Assembly: GCA_030562195.1 (NCBI GenBank)
Contig: CM060202.1
Coordinates: 23,484,317-23,548,316, forward strand
DNA from: Nipponacmea schrenckii
Lineage: Eukaryota; Mollusca; Gastropoda; Lottiidae
Length of the DNA stretch: 64,000 bases
Direction of reading: 5' to 3'
How positions within the stretch are numbered: position 1 is the first letter of the stretch; each line of letters begins with the position of its first letter. The position numbers and the translations under genes are program-made. The notes under the pieces were generated by a model. That model saw only the letters and a list, made by a program, of their open reading frames with translations, did not search any database and was not told the DNA's origin. Below are positions 23,363-38,300 of this stretch, piece after piece.

Positions 23363-26300
23363 GTGAGTCCTATATTATCATCATTATCATCAGCATTCAG
23401 GTAGTGGTGTCTCTTTAAATAAAACTGTTACTTAAAGGGTAGAGGTTCACAGAATACCCAGGGGCTGTTTCGGATTTCGGTTGGACTCAAAGATGAGTCT
23501 TAACCGTAAATGATAAGAAATTCTGAAATAGGCAGTTGGTGCGAATCCTGTCCAGCCTCAGTGTACTGTCATATTAGAAAACTATCCTTATTATCACGCT
23601 ATCAGGCTATGCTTGTCCTAACATCAAAGTATACCAATCAGTCCAGTTTCACATTATGCGCCACCTGAAACAAATGTAAGCCCCTATTATCAGTATACAG
23701 GAGATCCTTGACCCTTGTCCAATTATCAATCTATCCGGGTTCCATTATCAGCCTTTTATGTCACTTTATTATCTTATCCCTGTTTCCTTTCTAATTTTTA
23801 GCCTATCCATGTACCACCATCACCCTATCCTGTCTCATTATCAATCTATCTCTGTCCCATTGTCAATCTATCCCTGTCCCATTGTCAATCTATCCCTGTC
23901 CCATTGTCAATCTATCCCTGTCCCATTGTCAATCTATCCCTGTCCCATTGTCAATCTATCCCTGTCCCATTGTCAATCTATCCCTGTCCCATTGTCAATC
24001 TATCCCTGTCCCATTATCATCTATCCATTACCCATTATCAATCTGTCCTATTATTAGTCGGTCCCATTATCAATCTGTCCCATTATCAGTCGGTCCCATA
24101 ATCACTCTGTCCCATTATCAGTCAGTCCCATAATCAATCTGTCCCATTATCACTCTGTCCCATTATCAGTCTGTCCCATTATCAGTCTGTCCTATTATCA
24201 GTCTGTCCCATTATCACTCTGTCCCATTATCAGTCTGTCCTATTATCAGTCTGTCCCATTATCAGTCTGTCCCATTATCAGTCTATTCATATAGCTTTCG
24301 CAGCCTTATTCTGCTTTTATCATCTTATCCCTGTAACCTTATCGGTCCGTCCCTGTTCACATCTCATCCTATTTATGCTATTCCAAGCAGTTTTATTGGA
24401 CCTCTAAGGTCTATATCCGTTCCTATCATTGTCCTTTTTCAGCATTGATAAAATCATTCTATTCTTTTTTCAATCTTACTGGAATATGACTTGATTAACC
24501 ATCAAACAAGACTAAAATGAGTTATGTTGTTTATAGCGGACCTGTTGTTCTTCAACCGATCTGAAGACAGACGTTATCTGTGGATCTAACGAATCTCAAT
24601 GACAGCCAATCAAAATAAATGATCATTCAAACATTAAACAGAGAAGAAACTGGACATGTTCATTAATATCAAAGAAGGCTCTATGGTTCCATGACAACAT
24701 CAAATGATGATCGGTTTTGATAATTTAATTTGGTTTAATAATGCGTTTCAAAGGGTGTGGTTCAAAAGAAATTACATAATAAAATATGTAAGGTTTTGAA
24801 ACCATTCGAATTATTCATTGTTTGCATTACTCTCCTTGATAACCATGAAGATTTATGTTAAGAAATGTATGTATATGTATGTTAAGTATATATGCTTCAA
24901 GCTACCAATCTTCATATAAGAGGCATACAGTCGCTCAGCTAGATTGGTGGCCAGTGGACTTGCGTGTATTGGATTTCCTCCCTCGGGATTTTTTTTTAAC
25001 GTGCGCTCTCTCCTGCATTCTGCAAACCACTCTGTAAGCTTATTCAATGCATGATTTAAAGATCTTCAGTCTGTACTTTCATGTATATATTACTGGTTGA
25101 TTATAATTTGGTACACATACAATATCACAGCGTACAATATAGAAATATCTCTAGGGCAGTGATAGGCGACACTAGGCCTACTAAGATGGAGAACAAGATA
25201 GATAATTATATGAGGTTAGGAAAGTCGCTATTATAACTGATTTTGACAAATCGCAGAAGCCATAACCCAGCTATTAATTCTTCCATTCGAAAGGTCACTT
25301 CTCTCAGATGAGATGGACGGTCAATCAACAACTAATGTAGTAAGCTTGGACTGTATTTATAGTGACACTGGTAAATGCCATTAGGTTTTCAAATTATAAA
25401 ATCATTATTCGAGTGATATTCTACAATTGATGGAAAAGGGAATACACCAGCTCCATTTAAACAGAAATGACTAAATCTTGTCTGTCAATACTTATTGCAC
25501 AGAGTGTATGTGTATCAGGGATACCGATATGATCAATTTGTACCATTCTTATTTTCCATCAGACATCTATAATTTTTGCAATTCCAAAGGGCCTTTTTAT
25601 TAAAATCAAGTATTATGATTAGTGACATAATCAGACACTTAGTTTGCAGGAACCACACAGTTTTATAAAAAGGTTTTACAATCCCTTTGATATTCATTAG
25701 TCAATTGTGTAAAGTCAACGGAAGCTCTAGAATATTGAATAATCTTTAAGCGAAATTTTCATATTAATGTAAATTGTAGAAACATTGTGTACAATAAAAC
25801 CCAGGAGTAGTATATTATATAAACTGATAATGACAATGTAAATTGTAGAAACATTGTGTACAATAAAACTCAGGAGTAATATACTATATAAACTGATGAT
25901 GACAATGTAAATTGTAGAAACATTGTGTACAATAAAACTCAGGAGTAATATCTATTTTAAACTGATAATGACAATGTAAATTGTAGAAACATTGTGTACA
26001 ATAAAACTCAGGAGTAGTATACTATATAAACTGATGATGACAATGTAAGTTGTTGAAACATTGCGTACAGTAAAACTCAGGAGTTGTATTCTATATAAAC
26101 TGATGACAATGTAATTTGTTGAAACATTGTGTACAATAAAACTCAGGAGTAATATACTATATAAACTGATAATGGCAATGTAAATTGTAGAAACATTGTA
26201 TATTATAAAACCCAGTAATAGTATACTATATAAACTGATGATTTCAATGTAAATTGTTGAAACATCGTGTAAATAAAAATAATAGTATACCATATAAACT

Positions 26301-29300
26301 GATGACAATGTAATTTGTTGAAACATTGTATACAATAAAACTCAGGAGTAGTATACTATATAAACTGATGATTGCAATGTAAATTGTTGAAACGTTTTGT
26401 ACACTAAAACTCAGGGGTAGTATACCATATAAACTGATGATGAAAATGTAAATTGTTGAATCGTTGTGTACAGTAAAACCCAGGAGTAGTATACTATTTA
26501 AACCGATGATTTCAATGTAAATTGTAGAAACATTGGGTACAGTAAAACCTAGTAATAGTATAATATACAAACTGATGATTTCAATGTAAATTGTAGAAAC
26601 ATTGTGTACAATAAAACCTAGTAATAGTATACTATACAAACTGATGATTTCAACGTAAATTGTTGAAACGTTGTGTACAGTAAAACCCAGTAGTATACCA
26701 TATAAACTGATGATGACAATGTAAATTGTTGAAACGTTGTGTACAGTAAAACCCAGTAGTAGTATACTATATAAACTGATGATGACAATGTAAATTGTTG
26801 AAACGTTGTGTACAGTAAAACCCAGTAGTAGTATACTATATTAACTGATGATGACAATGTAAATTGTTGAAACGTTGTGTACAGTAAAACCCAGGAGTAA
26901 TATACTATATTAACTGATGATGACAATGTAAATTGTAGAATCATTGTGTACAATAAAACCCAGTAGTAGTATACTATATAAACTGATGATGACGATGTAA
27001 GTTGTTGAAACATTGTGTATAATAAAACTCAGGAGTAGAATACCATATAAACTGATGATGACAATGTAAATTGTAGAAACATTGTGTACAATAAAACCCA
27101 GTAGTAGTATACTATATAAACTGATGATGACGATGTAAGTTGTTGAAACATTGTGTACAATAAAACCCAGTAGTAGTATACTATATAAACTGATGATGAC
27201 AATGTAAATTGTAGAAACATTGTGTATAATAAAACTCAGGAGTAGTATACTATATAAACTGATGATGGAAATGTAAATTGTTGAAACATTGTGTATAATA
27301 AAACCATGGAGTAGTATACTATATAAACTGATGATGGAAATGTAAATTGTTGAAACGTTGTGTACAATAAAACCCAGTAATAGTATACTATATAAACTGA
27401 TGATGACGATGTAAATTGTCGAAACGTTGTGTACAGTAAAACCCAGTAATAGTATACTATATAAACTGATGATGGAAATGAAAATTGTTGAAACGTTGTG
27501 TACAATAAAACCCAGTAGTAGTATACTATATAAACTGATGATGACAATGTAAATTGTAGAAACATTGTGTACAATAAAACCATGGAGTTGTATACTATAT
27601 AAACTGATGATGACAATGTAAGTTGTAGAAACATTGTGTACAATAAAACTCAGGAGTAGTATACTATATAAACTGATAATGACAATGTAAGTTGTCGAAA
27701 CATTGTGTACAGTAAAACCCAGTAGTAGTATACTATATAAACTGATGATGACAATGTAAATTGTTGAAACATTGTGTACAATAAAACTCAGGAGTAGTAT
27801 ACCATATAAACTGATGATGACAATGTAAATTGTAGAAACATTGTGTACAATAAAACTCAGGAGTAGTATACTATATAAACTGATGATGACAATGTAAATT
27901 GTAGAAACATTGTGTACAGTAAAACCTAGTAATAGTATACTATACAAACTGATGATGACAATGTAAATTGTAAATTAAATAAAACTAGTGACTAGTCAAC
28001 TGTATAAAAGTTGTTTTTTGTTATGTAAGATAAAATCCAGTCAGTTCTCTCGTTATCAAATCGAATTAAGCTATATTGTTTAGAATACAGAGAAGACGGA
28101 ATAAATCAATAATAGAAATCGATTAGAGGAGATAAATGTCAAGGGACCTGCTGCCAGCGTGGGCGTGATTCTCTTACATTTATATCATTTAATTAGATAA
28201 ACGGCTAAACCAACAGATACAACCAACAACTATCAACATAAATAATATGGGTTATGAGAACTCGGAAAGTAACATAGATGCCGAATATGGACCTGACTGA
28301 AGAGGGATCTCTTATACATGTAATTAGATAAACGGCTAAACCAACAGATACAATTACCAAAAACTATCAACATAAATAATATGGGTTATGAGAACTCGGA
28401 AAGTAACAGGGATGCCGAATATGGACCTGGTTGAAGAGAAGCAGAAATCAGCTGGCCCATCTTACTAAGTAGCGGAGCTGTAGTGCATGTAAACAGACAA
28501 ACGGACTTACCAACAGATACAATTACTTACAACTATCAACATAAATAATATGGGTTATGAGAACTCGGAAAGTAACAGGGATGCCGAATATAAACCACTT
28601 GAAACTAGTTTAAAATAAAATTACGGGGGCCTTTTGGCTGTAAAAACAAATAAACCAAAGTAAATTTTTTCCAATATAAATAAAAAATAGGGGTTTTGGA
28701 ACTCGGAAAGTAAAGGGGTGCGAAAAACCCGGTTAAAAGGGGGAAAATTAAAAAAAAAATTTTTTTTTTAAAAAAAATTAAAAATTTTTAAAAGCCAAAA
28801 AAAAAAAAATTTTTTTTAACAAAAAAAAATTTTTTAAAATTTTTTTAAAGGGAAAGTTTTTTTTTTTAAAAAAACCTTTTTGAAAAATTAAAAAATTTAA
28901 AAAAAAAAATTTAAAAAAAAAAAATTTAAAAATTTTTTTTTTGAAATTTTAAAAAAAAAGGTTCTTCAAAAATTTAATTTTTTTAAAAATTTTTAAAAAA
29001 AAAAAAAAAAAATTTTTAAAAAAAAAAAACCCTTTCCGGGGGGAAAAATTTTTTCATTTTTCCCTTTTTTTAAAAAGGGGCCCAAAAAAAAAAAACCAAA
29101 ATTTTTTTTTTTTTTTAAAAAAAAAAAACCCCCCAAAAAAAATTTTTTTCCCTTTTTTTAAAAAAGGGGGAAAACCCAAAAATTTTTTTTCCAAAAAAAT
29201 AAAAATTTTTTGGGGGGGAAAAAAAACCCTTTAAAAAAAAATTTTTTGGGGAAAAAAAAGGGTTTTTTAAAAGGGGGGGGCCCAAAAAAAAAAAAAAAAA

Positions 29301-32300
29301 TTAAACCCCCCCTTTTTTTTAAAAAAAAAAAATTTTTGGGTTTTTAAAAAAAAAACCAAAAACCAACTTAATTTAAAACCCCTTTTAAAATTTTTAAACC
29401 CCAAAAATTAAAAAAAAAAAAAAAAAAAAAAAACCCAAAATTAAAAAAAAAAATTAAAAAAATTTTTTTTTGGGGGAAAAAGGGGGGGTTAAAAAGGGAA
29501 AAAAGGGGTTTTTTTTAATTGGATTATCTCCCCCTTTTTATTCCCACGACAAAATACTTTTTAAAATATCTATGGAGACTTTTATTTTTAACCAAGCATT
29601 CAAGACTGTATCTTCACAATGTCAAGCCGTTACGAATTTCGTCTTATACATTGACTGTCATAGTCACCTTTGTCACATCTTCACATTGTCAAGCTATCAT
29701 AAACTTCGTCTTATACCTTGACTGCCATAGTCATCTTTCTTACATCACAGAAATACACAGATCTGATTTAACACAATGGAATACAGGTTATCTTATGTCA
29801 TCAAATTTATAGTCCGTTTGTTGAAGGGTATTATTGGCTGTACTCGCTGGCGTACATTCTGATCAAATTGTTGTATACAAGAAAGGTGATTTTTGCATTC
29901 AAGGTATCAGCTTGTGTATAGCTTACTCATTAACTGTCATTTTATTGTATCAGGAAATGCATCGATTTGTTCGGATTGGACAATATAGGAACTATATCAG
30001 GTCGCAATATTACTATCACTTGACAAATTATTATAGAATGCTCGAATAGCCAGGGGCGTAGCGTGACTATTTTGACTGGGTGGGGTGGGGTGTAACGTCT
30101 AAGTTTTACCGACGAACACGTGTTCTTCCGGAAGCAAAAATAACTTACTCGCACAATTAAGTATATAAGTTATATACATTATACACGAACGAAATCCATC
30201 GTTCTTAAACCTTCCTAAACCTTTGAAAACCATATAAATCAGGGTTTTATCTAGAATATGCCTGAGAGGGGGGACTGAAAGGTGATTTTTCCAAGGCCTG
30301 CAGGCCAAAGGCCTTCGTATTTGACCTGTGCAGTGGCGGGGTTTCGGGGGTCCTTCCCCGGAAAATTTTACAAACTAGGAAACCCGGAGAATACATCTGA
30401 CGCGATTTTCCACTGGTCCAAATTATCAATTTCATCGGAAAACCATATGTTTTATATAGCCTTTTTCGACCTATTCTGCGTTTTACCGACAAGTTCAGTA
30501 AAAATAACTTTTATGTAGACGCGAACAGTTTTCCGATAACATCATAACTGACACAAGGTTTCCACTCTTTCGGTCAGCCAATCGGTTTTACCGAAGGCTC
30601 CATTCCCCACCCATGACCGTCTATTATCGACCGATTGCGCGTTTTACCGACAAGTTTAGTAAAAATCACTTTAATGTAGACGAACGGTTTTCCTATAACA
30701 TCTTGACAGACACAAGGTTTTCACTCTTTCGGTTAACAAATCGGTTTTACCGACGGCTCCTTCTTCTATCGGCCGATTCCGCGTTTTACCTACAAATTCA
30801 AATAACGAAGCTTATAATAAGCTTACGGATAACAAGGTTTAACCGAAGACTCCAGTCATAACCAACTTATGTCTTATACCGACCGATTCCGGAAGTTTCA
30901 GTATCAAAATACTTTTAATGTTGACAGTTTACTGATAAAATCATAACCAACACAAGGTTTTTACTTTTTAGGTTAATTTGTTTTACCGACGGTCCAACCT
31001 TGCCGTTTTTTATCGACCGATCATAACCAACACAAGTTTTTGACTTTTTAGGTTAATTAATCCGTTTAATCGATCGATCCGCTTTTTACCGACGACGAGT
31101 CCAGTAAAAGTGGGGGGGGGGTGCGACACCCAGACCCCCCCCCCCCCCCCACGCTACGCCCCTGCGAATAGCCCAGGAAGACACATTGAAATCTACCATT
31201 TATTACAGAGACAGGTCAAGCTTTACGGAAACAGCCGAGGATTGCCGAACATGCCTACATGTCGACATGCTTTATAAAGCTGTTGCAAAGTCATTCGGTC
31301 TACTTCCGTAAATTTCCGTAGACAAAATCCGATCACAGTGGACTGTGTGTTGTAAAGCAAGAGCGGAATATTCACGGGAGATCGTTTGGGTGACTAGTGC
31401 TAAACGACACTGTGTGTACAATTCATTCTAATGAATAGTGATATAGTAATCATATAAACTTCATACATATTAAAGTTAATAATGTTTACTGGGTATACTA
31501 TATTGCTAATTTTCTGATATAACAGATAAAATAAATACAGTATATTAAGTTGATTGAACAAGAATTGACTAAAATGACAAGTGGGTGACAGCTGTGCCTA
31601 TAAAAATAGTATTAAATATAGTCAGAGTGATGGATGGTCGACTCGAGTCGATTATTCACCTACTGTATACTGTATCATTTCTTCACTGGCTTATCCGTGT
31701 ATCATGGGTTAATATTTGGTTCGTTTCACTTTTTTTTAAAATTTTGATAACGTTTTACCGGACTATTGGAGTGTTTTATGGTGGATTGTGTTATTTTGTT
31801 CTTATGTGAAGCGTTAGGATCCTTATTTGGCTGTTTCAGTGTTGTAATGTAGTTTTTATTAAATGCTGTATCAAAACAAGGAATTATTAGGTAATTGGAC
31901 TGTCGTTAAAAGTTTGAGAGTGTTTATTTTATTTTTCCTTCTGAAGAGAATCGATGTCTAGGATAAGCTGTCACAAAATATTTTCGAGTGTCAAAGGTGT
32001 AGCCTATGTGTTTAAATTCTTGCCTACATTTTTATAATGGTATTTAAGTATTAAGTTTAATTACCCCTCGTTATCCGCCAGATGTCATAGGTTATATCAG
32101 AACAGGGGTGTGGTTTAATTGCATACGAAATGGACTTCGGGTTTTCAGTTTCAATAGAGATTGGCCATCGGATATCCTTTAATTGTATCATAATATTTTT
32201 AATATCTGTAAAACATACCATTCGATTCCTCAAATAATCCAGACATTGACACCCTAAAACTCATCCGGTTTAGTGTAAACAATATTTGATGTGGGAGAGA

Positions 32301-35300
32301 CGTGATAATCTCTTAGTGTGTATTTCGTATGTGTCGGTATTCGGTAGTTAAGGTAGCGAAACTTTCTGTGCGTTGTTAAGACAAGGGGACATGTTATTCC
32401 CAATTTGATTGATGAAGTTTATTGTTGAATTGATGTCATAGGTCTAAATTAATGATGTTCGCTGTACTTTCAATTTATAACTCTGACATCCGATGTTTAT
32501 TATAATGTCAATGACGTCATACATGACAGGTACTTGTTGTGACGTCATTGAGTACAAGACTTTCACTATTATTACGATCGCCTCTCCTCTCGATTGCAAA
32601 TTGAAAAGCGTAAATACATTAGTCATATAAGAGCTTGAATTTACAAATGTTGTTTATGTAAAGTGAAAAATATGAAATAGAATTGGACGTGTTCGATTTA
32701 TGTGCGAGTGTGTACTTCAACTCTTGTACTTGTAGCATTAAGCCAATAATAACCTTATTCAGGTATGGAACGGTATAAAATGTAATATTTCTGAAAATTA
32801 AGTCGATTGAATTTGAAAAGTTTATCGAATTTTCGCGACTACATTTGAACACCTGGTGTGTTTGTGTGGATATTGTGAAAGGCTATTATATTCAGATAGT
32901 TCAATAATTGATGTAGTTGTCAGTGAATTATTTCAAACCTTGTGAATTATTTGTGGAATTTATTACAACCTCTAGGATGGCTAACTGTAATCTTTATTGT
33001 GTATTTTAATAGTTGTGTTAATTGTAAGCTTAAATTTGTGACAATATTTTGACCCTCTTCATGTAAGCTAATATTTCTCTTTCTTGTTTTTTAACTTTCT
33101 GTGATTTTGTTAGAATATGTTGGGATAAGACTATTTTTGTGTTTTGTTATATGGACTCGATCAGTTTTGTTTTCTATAGTATATCGGATATGACGTTCGA
33201 TATACCTTGGCTAGGCTACTCATATACTCATATACTCATAGTTCTAATAACTATTAATCTTATCTGCATCATTCCATTATGATATCCTTGTAATAATAAG
33301 AACATATTGAGTAATATTAGTGGTATCTATAGGAGAGTATCTCTTGTATCACCTAATACTTGTGACCTAGGCCAGTGCTTCTATAGGAGAGTATCTCTTA
33401 TAACATCTAATACTTGTGACCTAGGCCAGTGCTTCTATAGGAGGGTATCTCTTATATCACCTAATACTTGTGACCTAGGCCAGTGCTTCTATAGGAGAGT
33501 ATCTCTTATAACATCTAATACTTGTGACCTAGACCAGTGCTTCTATAGGAGAGTAGCTCTTATAACACCTAATACTTGTGACCTAGGCCAATGCTCTATA
33601 GGAGAGTATCTCTTATAACACCTAATACTTATGGCATAGGACAATGCTTCTATAGGAGAGTATCTCTTGTAACACCTAATACTTGTGACCTAGGACAGTG
33701 CTTCTTTGGGAGAGTATCTCTTATATCACCTAATACATGAAACCTAGACCAGTGCTTCTATAAGAGAGACGTACGTATCTCCTATAACACCTAATACTTG
33801 TGACCTAGGCCAGTGCTTCTATAGGAGAGTATCTCTCATAACACTTGTGATCTAGGCCAGTGCATCTATAAGAGAGTATCTCTTTTAACATCTAATACTT
33901 GTAACATAGGCCAGTGCTTCTATAGGAGAGTATCTCTTATAACACCTAATACTTGTGACCTATGCCAGTGCTTCTATAGGTGAGTATCTCTTATATCACC
34001 TAATACCTGTGACCTAGGCCAGTGCTTCGATAGGAGAGTATCTCTTATATCACCTTATACTTGTGACCTAGGCCAGTGCTTCTATAGGAGAGTATCTCTT
34101 ATATCACCTAATACTTGTGACCTAGACCAGTGCTTCTATAGGAGAGTATCTCTTATAACATCTAATACTTGTGACCTATGCCGGTGCTTCTATAGGTGAG
34201 TATCTCTTATATCACCTAATACTTGTGACCTAGGCCAGTGCTTCGATATGAGAGTATCTCTTATATCAACTAATACTTGTAACCTAGGAAAGTGCTTCTA
34301 TAGGAGAGTATCTCTTATATCACCTAATACTTGTGACCTAGACCAGTGCTTCTATAGGAGAGTAGCTCTTATAACACCTAATACTTGTGAACTAGGCCAG
34401 TGAATTTATAGGAGGGTATCTCTTATAACACCTAATATATGTGACCTAGGCCAGTGCTTCTATAGGAGAGTATCTCTTATAACACCTAATACTTGTGACC
34501 TAGACCAGTGCTTCTATAGGAGAGTATCTCTTATAATCCCCTAATACTTGTGACCTAGGCCAGTGCTTCAAATAGGAGAGTATCTCTTATAATACCTAAT
34601 ACTTGTGACCTGGGCCCTAGTGCTTCTATAGGAGAGTATCTCTTATAACACCAAATTACTTGTGACCTAGGCCAGTGCTTCTATAAGAGAGTATCTCTTA
34701 TAACACCTAATACTTGTGACCTAGGCCTGTGCCTCTATAGGAGAGTATCTCTTATAATACCTAATACTTGTGACCTAGGCCAGTGCTTCTATAGGAGAGT
34801 ATCTCTTATAACACCTAATACTTGTGACCTAGACCAGTGCTTCTATAGGAGAGTATCTCTTATAACACCTAATACTTGTGAACTAGGCCAATGAATTTAT
34901 AGGAGGGTATCTCTTATAACACCTAATATATGTGACCTAGGCCAGTGCTACTATAGGAGAGCATCTCTTATAACACCTAATACTTGTGACCTAGGCCAGT
35001 GAATTTATAGGAGAGTATCTCTTATCACACCCTTTACTACCTGTCAGTGAAACTGTCACTATTAGCTGATTGGTTTAAAACAAAACTTGTTTAATTTTTA
35101 AACAATTTGTAAACAAATAAAAGCGATATTCCTAACCAACCGACTATACAGTATTATTGAACTGTAAACTATACTGTTTCATACAATACAGCGATAGAAA
35201 TCAACTGTATGTTTATTTGTAAAGTTGAATAATTCATCATTTGTAACGCTTGATAAGTCTATATTATACCAATATCAGTCTTATTACTTCATTATATTAA

Positions 35301-38300
35301 ACCTACTTTATTATGTGACTCAAATTCATTATTATATACAGTGGGTATTGTATTATAGCAATAAGTGAACAACAGAGAAGAAAAGGGTGTGAAAGAGAAA
35401 AGTCAAAACTTAGGATTCATGATGTTTCATGAGTTTTCGACAGTAAGTGATAGTTTTCAGTTTGCAAGAAAAGTTGGGATAGTTTTCAGTTTGTCAGAGA
35501 GTCGGGATAGTTTTCAGTTTGTCAGAGAGTCAGGATAATTTTCAGTTTGTCAGAGAGTCGGGATAATTTTCAGTTTGTCAGAGAGTCAGGATAATTTTCA
35601 GTTTGTCAGAGAGTCAGGATAATTTTCAGTTTGTCACAGAGTCGGGATAATTTTAAATTTTTCAGAGAGTCAGGATAGTTTTCAGTTTGTCAGAGAGTCA
35701 GGATAATTTTCAGTTTGTCAGAGATTCGGGATAATTTTCAGTTTGTCAGAGAGTCAGGATAATTTCAGTTTGTCAGACAGTCAGGATAATTTTCAGTTTG
35801 TCACAGAGTCGGGATAATTTTATTTGTCAGAGAGTCAGGATAATTTTCAGTTTGTCAGAGAGTCAGGATAATTTTCAGTTTGTCACAGAGTCGGGATAAT
35901 TTTAAATTTTTCAGAGAGTCAGGATAGTTTTCAGTTTGTCAGAGAGTCAGGATAATTTTCAGTTTGTCAGAGAGTCAGGATAGTTTTCAGTTTGTCAGAG
36001 AGTCAGGATAGTTTTCAGTTTGTCAGAGAGTCAGGATAATTTTCAGTTTGTCAGAGAGTCAGGATAGTTTTCAGTTTGTCAGAGAGTCAGGATAGTTTTC
36101 AGTTTGTCAGAGAGTCAGGATAATTTTCAGTTTGTCAGAGAGTCGGGATAATTTTCAGTTTGTCAGAGAGTCAGGATAATTTTCAGTTTGTCAGAGAGTC
36201 AGGATAGTTTTCAGTTTGTCAGAGAGTCAGGATAGTTTTCAGTTTGTCAGAGAGTCAGGATAGTTTTCAGTTTGTCAGAGAGTCAGGATAGTTTTCAGTT
36301 TCACATTTGTGGTACTGTTCAGTTTCACAGAGAAATTGAAACAGTTTTCAATTGTTTTCTGGTTATCTGAAAATGAAAATGTTCGCCTCTCATCTCAGCA
36401 ATGGAATTTATTCAAAGTAATGTAACACCTCAGCATTTTCAGATGAGTATTATTAATTAAGAGTAGCTGTAAATGAATGTCAAGGTGTTGCTGTCATGGT
36501 GAAATTAATGTTAGGTTGCTCTGCAGTGAATCGAAAATAGAAATTTCAGAGATTGACTCTGTATGAATTTTAATTGTGAACAAATTTTGTCGATCTTAAT
36601 TATTGATACTATTCTAATAGATAGGAAAGAAGACCAACATAAACTTGGAGTGAGTTCTAGTAATTGTGCTCATGACGTGTAACCGGATATTCTGTTTGTC
36701 TCTGACAATGTACTTCATATCAACTTTATTGTGATTTTGTGTTACCGGAAGTGACGTAACGTACGTGAATCTCTACCTGGAATACCTGGAAGAACTACAA
36801 TAACAATGGAGTCTGGAACGGCCGACTGTATATGTGGTCGGACTAGTAAGACCATACGTCTGGTGTTTCTAGTCCTATTTATGATAGGATATCTGTGTTT
36901 TGGTGCTTTAATATTTGGCATACTCGAGCGGCCTGTAGAAGACAATCTTATCAAAGAATTAAAAGCACAACGAAACAAGTTCTTAACGGAAAATATGTGC
37001 GTTACAGGTAAAAAAATAAAGGCAGTTATTCCATTTTTTTTCAAGTATGTAGGTGACGTGTGATATACGAAATTCGGTGTATATATCATATCATATATCT
37101 ACATAATTTATTTATATTGATATTACAAAGAATAATACGTCCTAATAAGCATATTTATTACATCAGTATATCGCATCAATGAATTTACATTAACTAGAAA
37201 TTACAGCTGTCTTTATTAGCCAATCAGCTGCAGAAGAGTATAGGACGTAAAACCCCATCCATTTCATTTTTATTGACTTGCATATTATTTTATTTTAATC
37301 TTATTAAAGGCTGTGAAATGTTGTGAAACTTTGACTCACCCATCCAAACAGGTTTACTTTACACCACCCCACCCCAACCCATCTCCACCCCATCTCCTAA
37401 CCAACCCTCTCCTTCTGTTTCTCTCCCTCCCTTACCCTCCTTACCACCGAATGGTGTTCCTCTTGGAATCTTATACAATCTCTGATGGCCAGTTTACTAT
37501 ATTCTTTATTAATCGATATCAAGGCTGAATATAGTCATGGGCCTATCGTCTGCCTGACACACCTCAAATTTCTAATGAACGTCTCCCCGAGTGCAAACTT
37601 TCTATTAATATGAAACTGTAGTATGTATAATCGAAGAGCTCATTTGTAAAATAAAGGGTGTTTTTTATACCTGTCGAATTATATCCAGTGTTATTAATTC
37701 AGTATCTGTGTATCTTAATTCTAATTGCAGATGAAGAATTAGAAGTGTTTATTAAAGAAGTGGTATCAGCTGCTAACCGTGGTGTCTCAGCTGTTAACAA
37801 TGTTACAATGACCGACGCCAACTGGAGTTTTGGACAATCTCTATTCTTTGCTTCTACAGTTCTAACTACTATAGGTACGGAACTATTTAACGTAATTTCC
37901 ATTCTCGATTGTCATCAGGTTTTCAGATATTTTCGACTTAATCAAGTAATCATAGTAATATAATAACACGGCGAATTCAGTTGGAGAAGAAATAATATTC
38001 ATAGAGAGTGCTGATAATCTTATTAGAGGGGATATAAGTGAATTCATTATCAATTAAATTAAATGAGTTTCTATAGCACAGTCATTTAGAACTTATTCGT
38101 TGGGGCATTTCTTGTTCGTCGAGCAAATGGTGCTGTGGTTTCAGAACAGTCATAAAGATCGTTGGTTCTGGCGTCATTGACTTGGATACGTCGAGGAAAT
38201 ATAGAAATAAAAATAGGAAACTGTGGGTTCCAATCTCGATCGGCGTGTGATTCTCCGATGACCTTCAATAAGTCATCTTCACTCAAAATTCCAGTAGACT

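Noticed and set aside
23758..24133. Proline/serine-rich repeat frames
   Set aside because: They are simple translations of the 22/16-bp array inside an intron.
26910..27947. A 345-codon minus-strand open frame with 23-residue repeats, and similar frames at 25952-27643 and 61555-62091
   Set aside because: The 69-bp satellite period is divisible by three, so several frames stay open at once on the same DNA. There is no splice, start or family evidence for a protein.
29470..29812. Open frames at the right edge of the homopolymer stretch
   Set aside because: They start in sequence that appears to be corrupted.
36742..37089. Minus-strand 115-codon frame opposite channel exon B
   Set aside because: It is the shadow of a well-supported exon on the plus strand.
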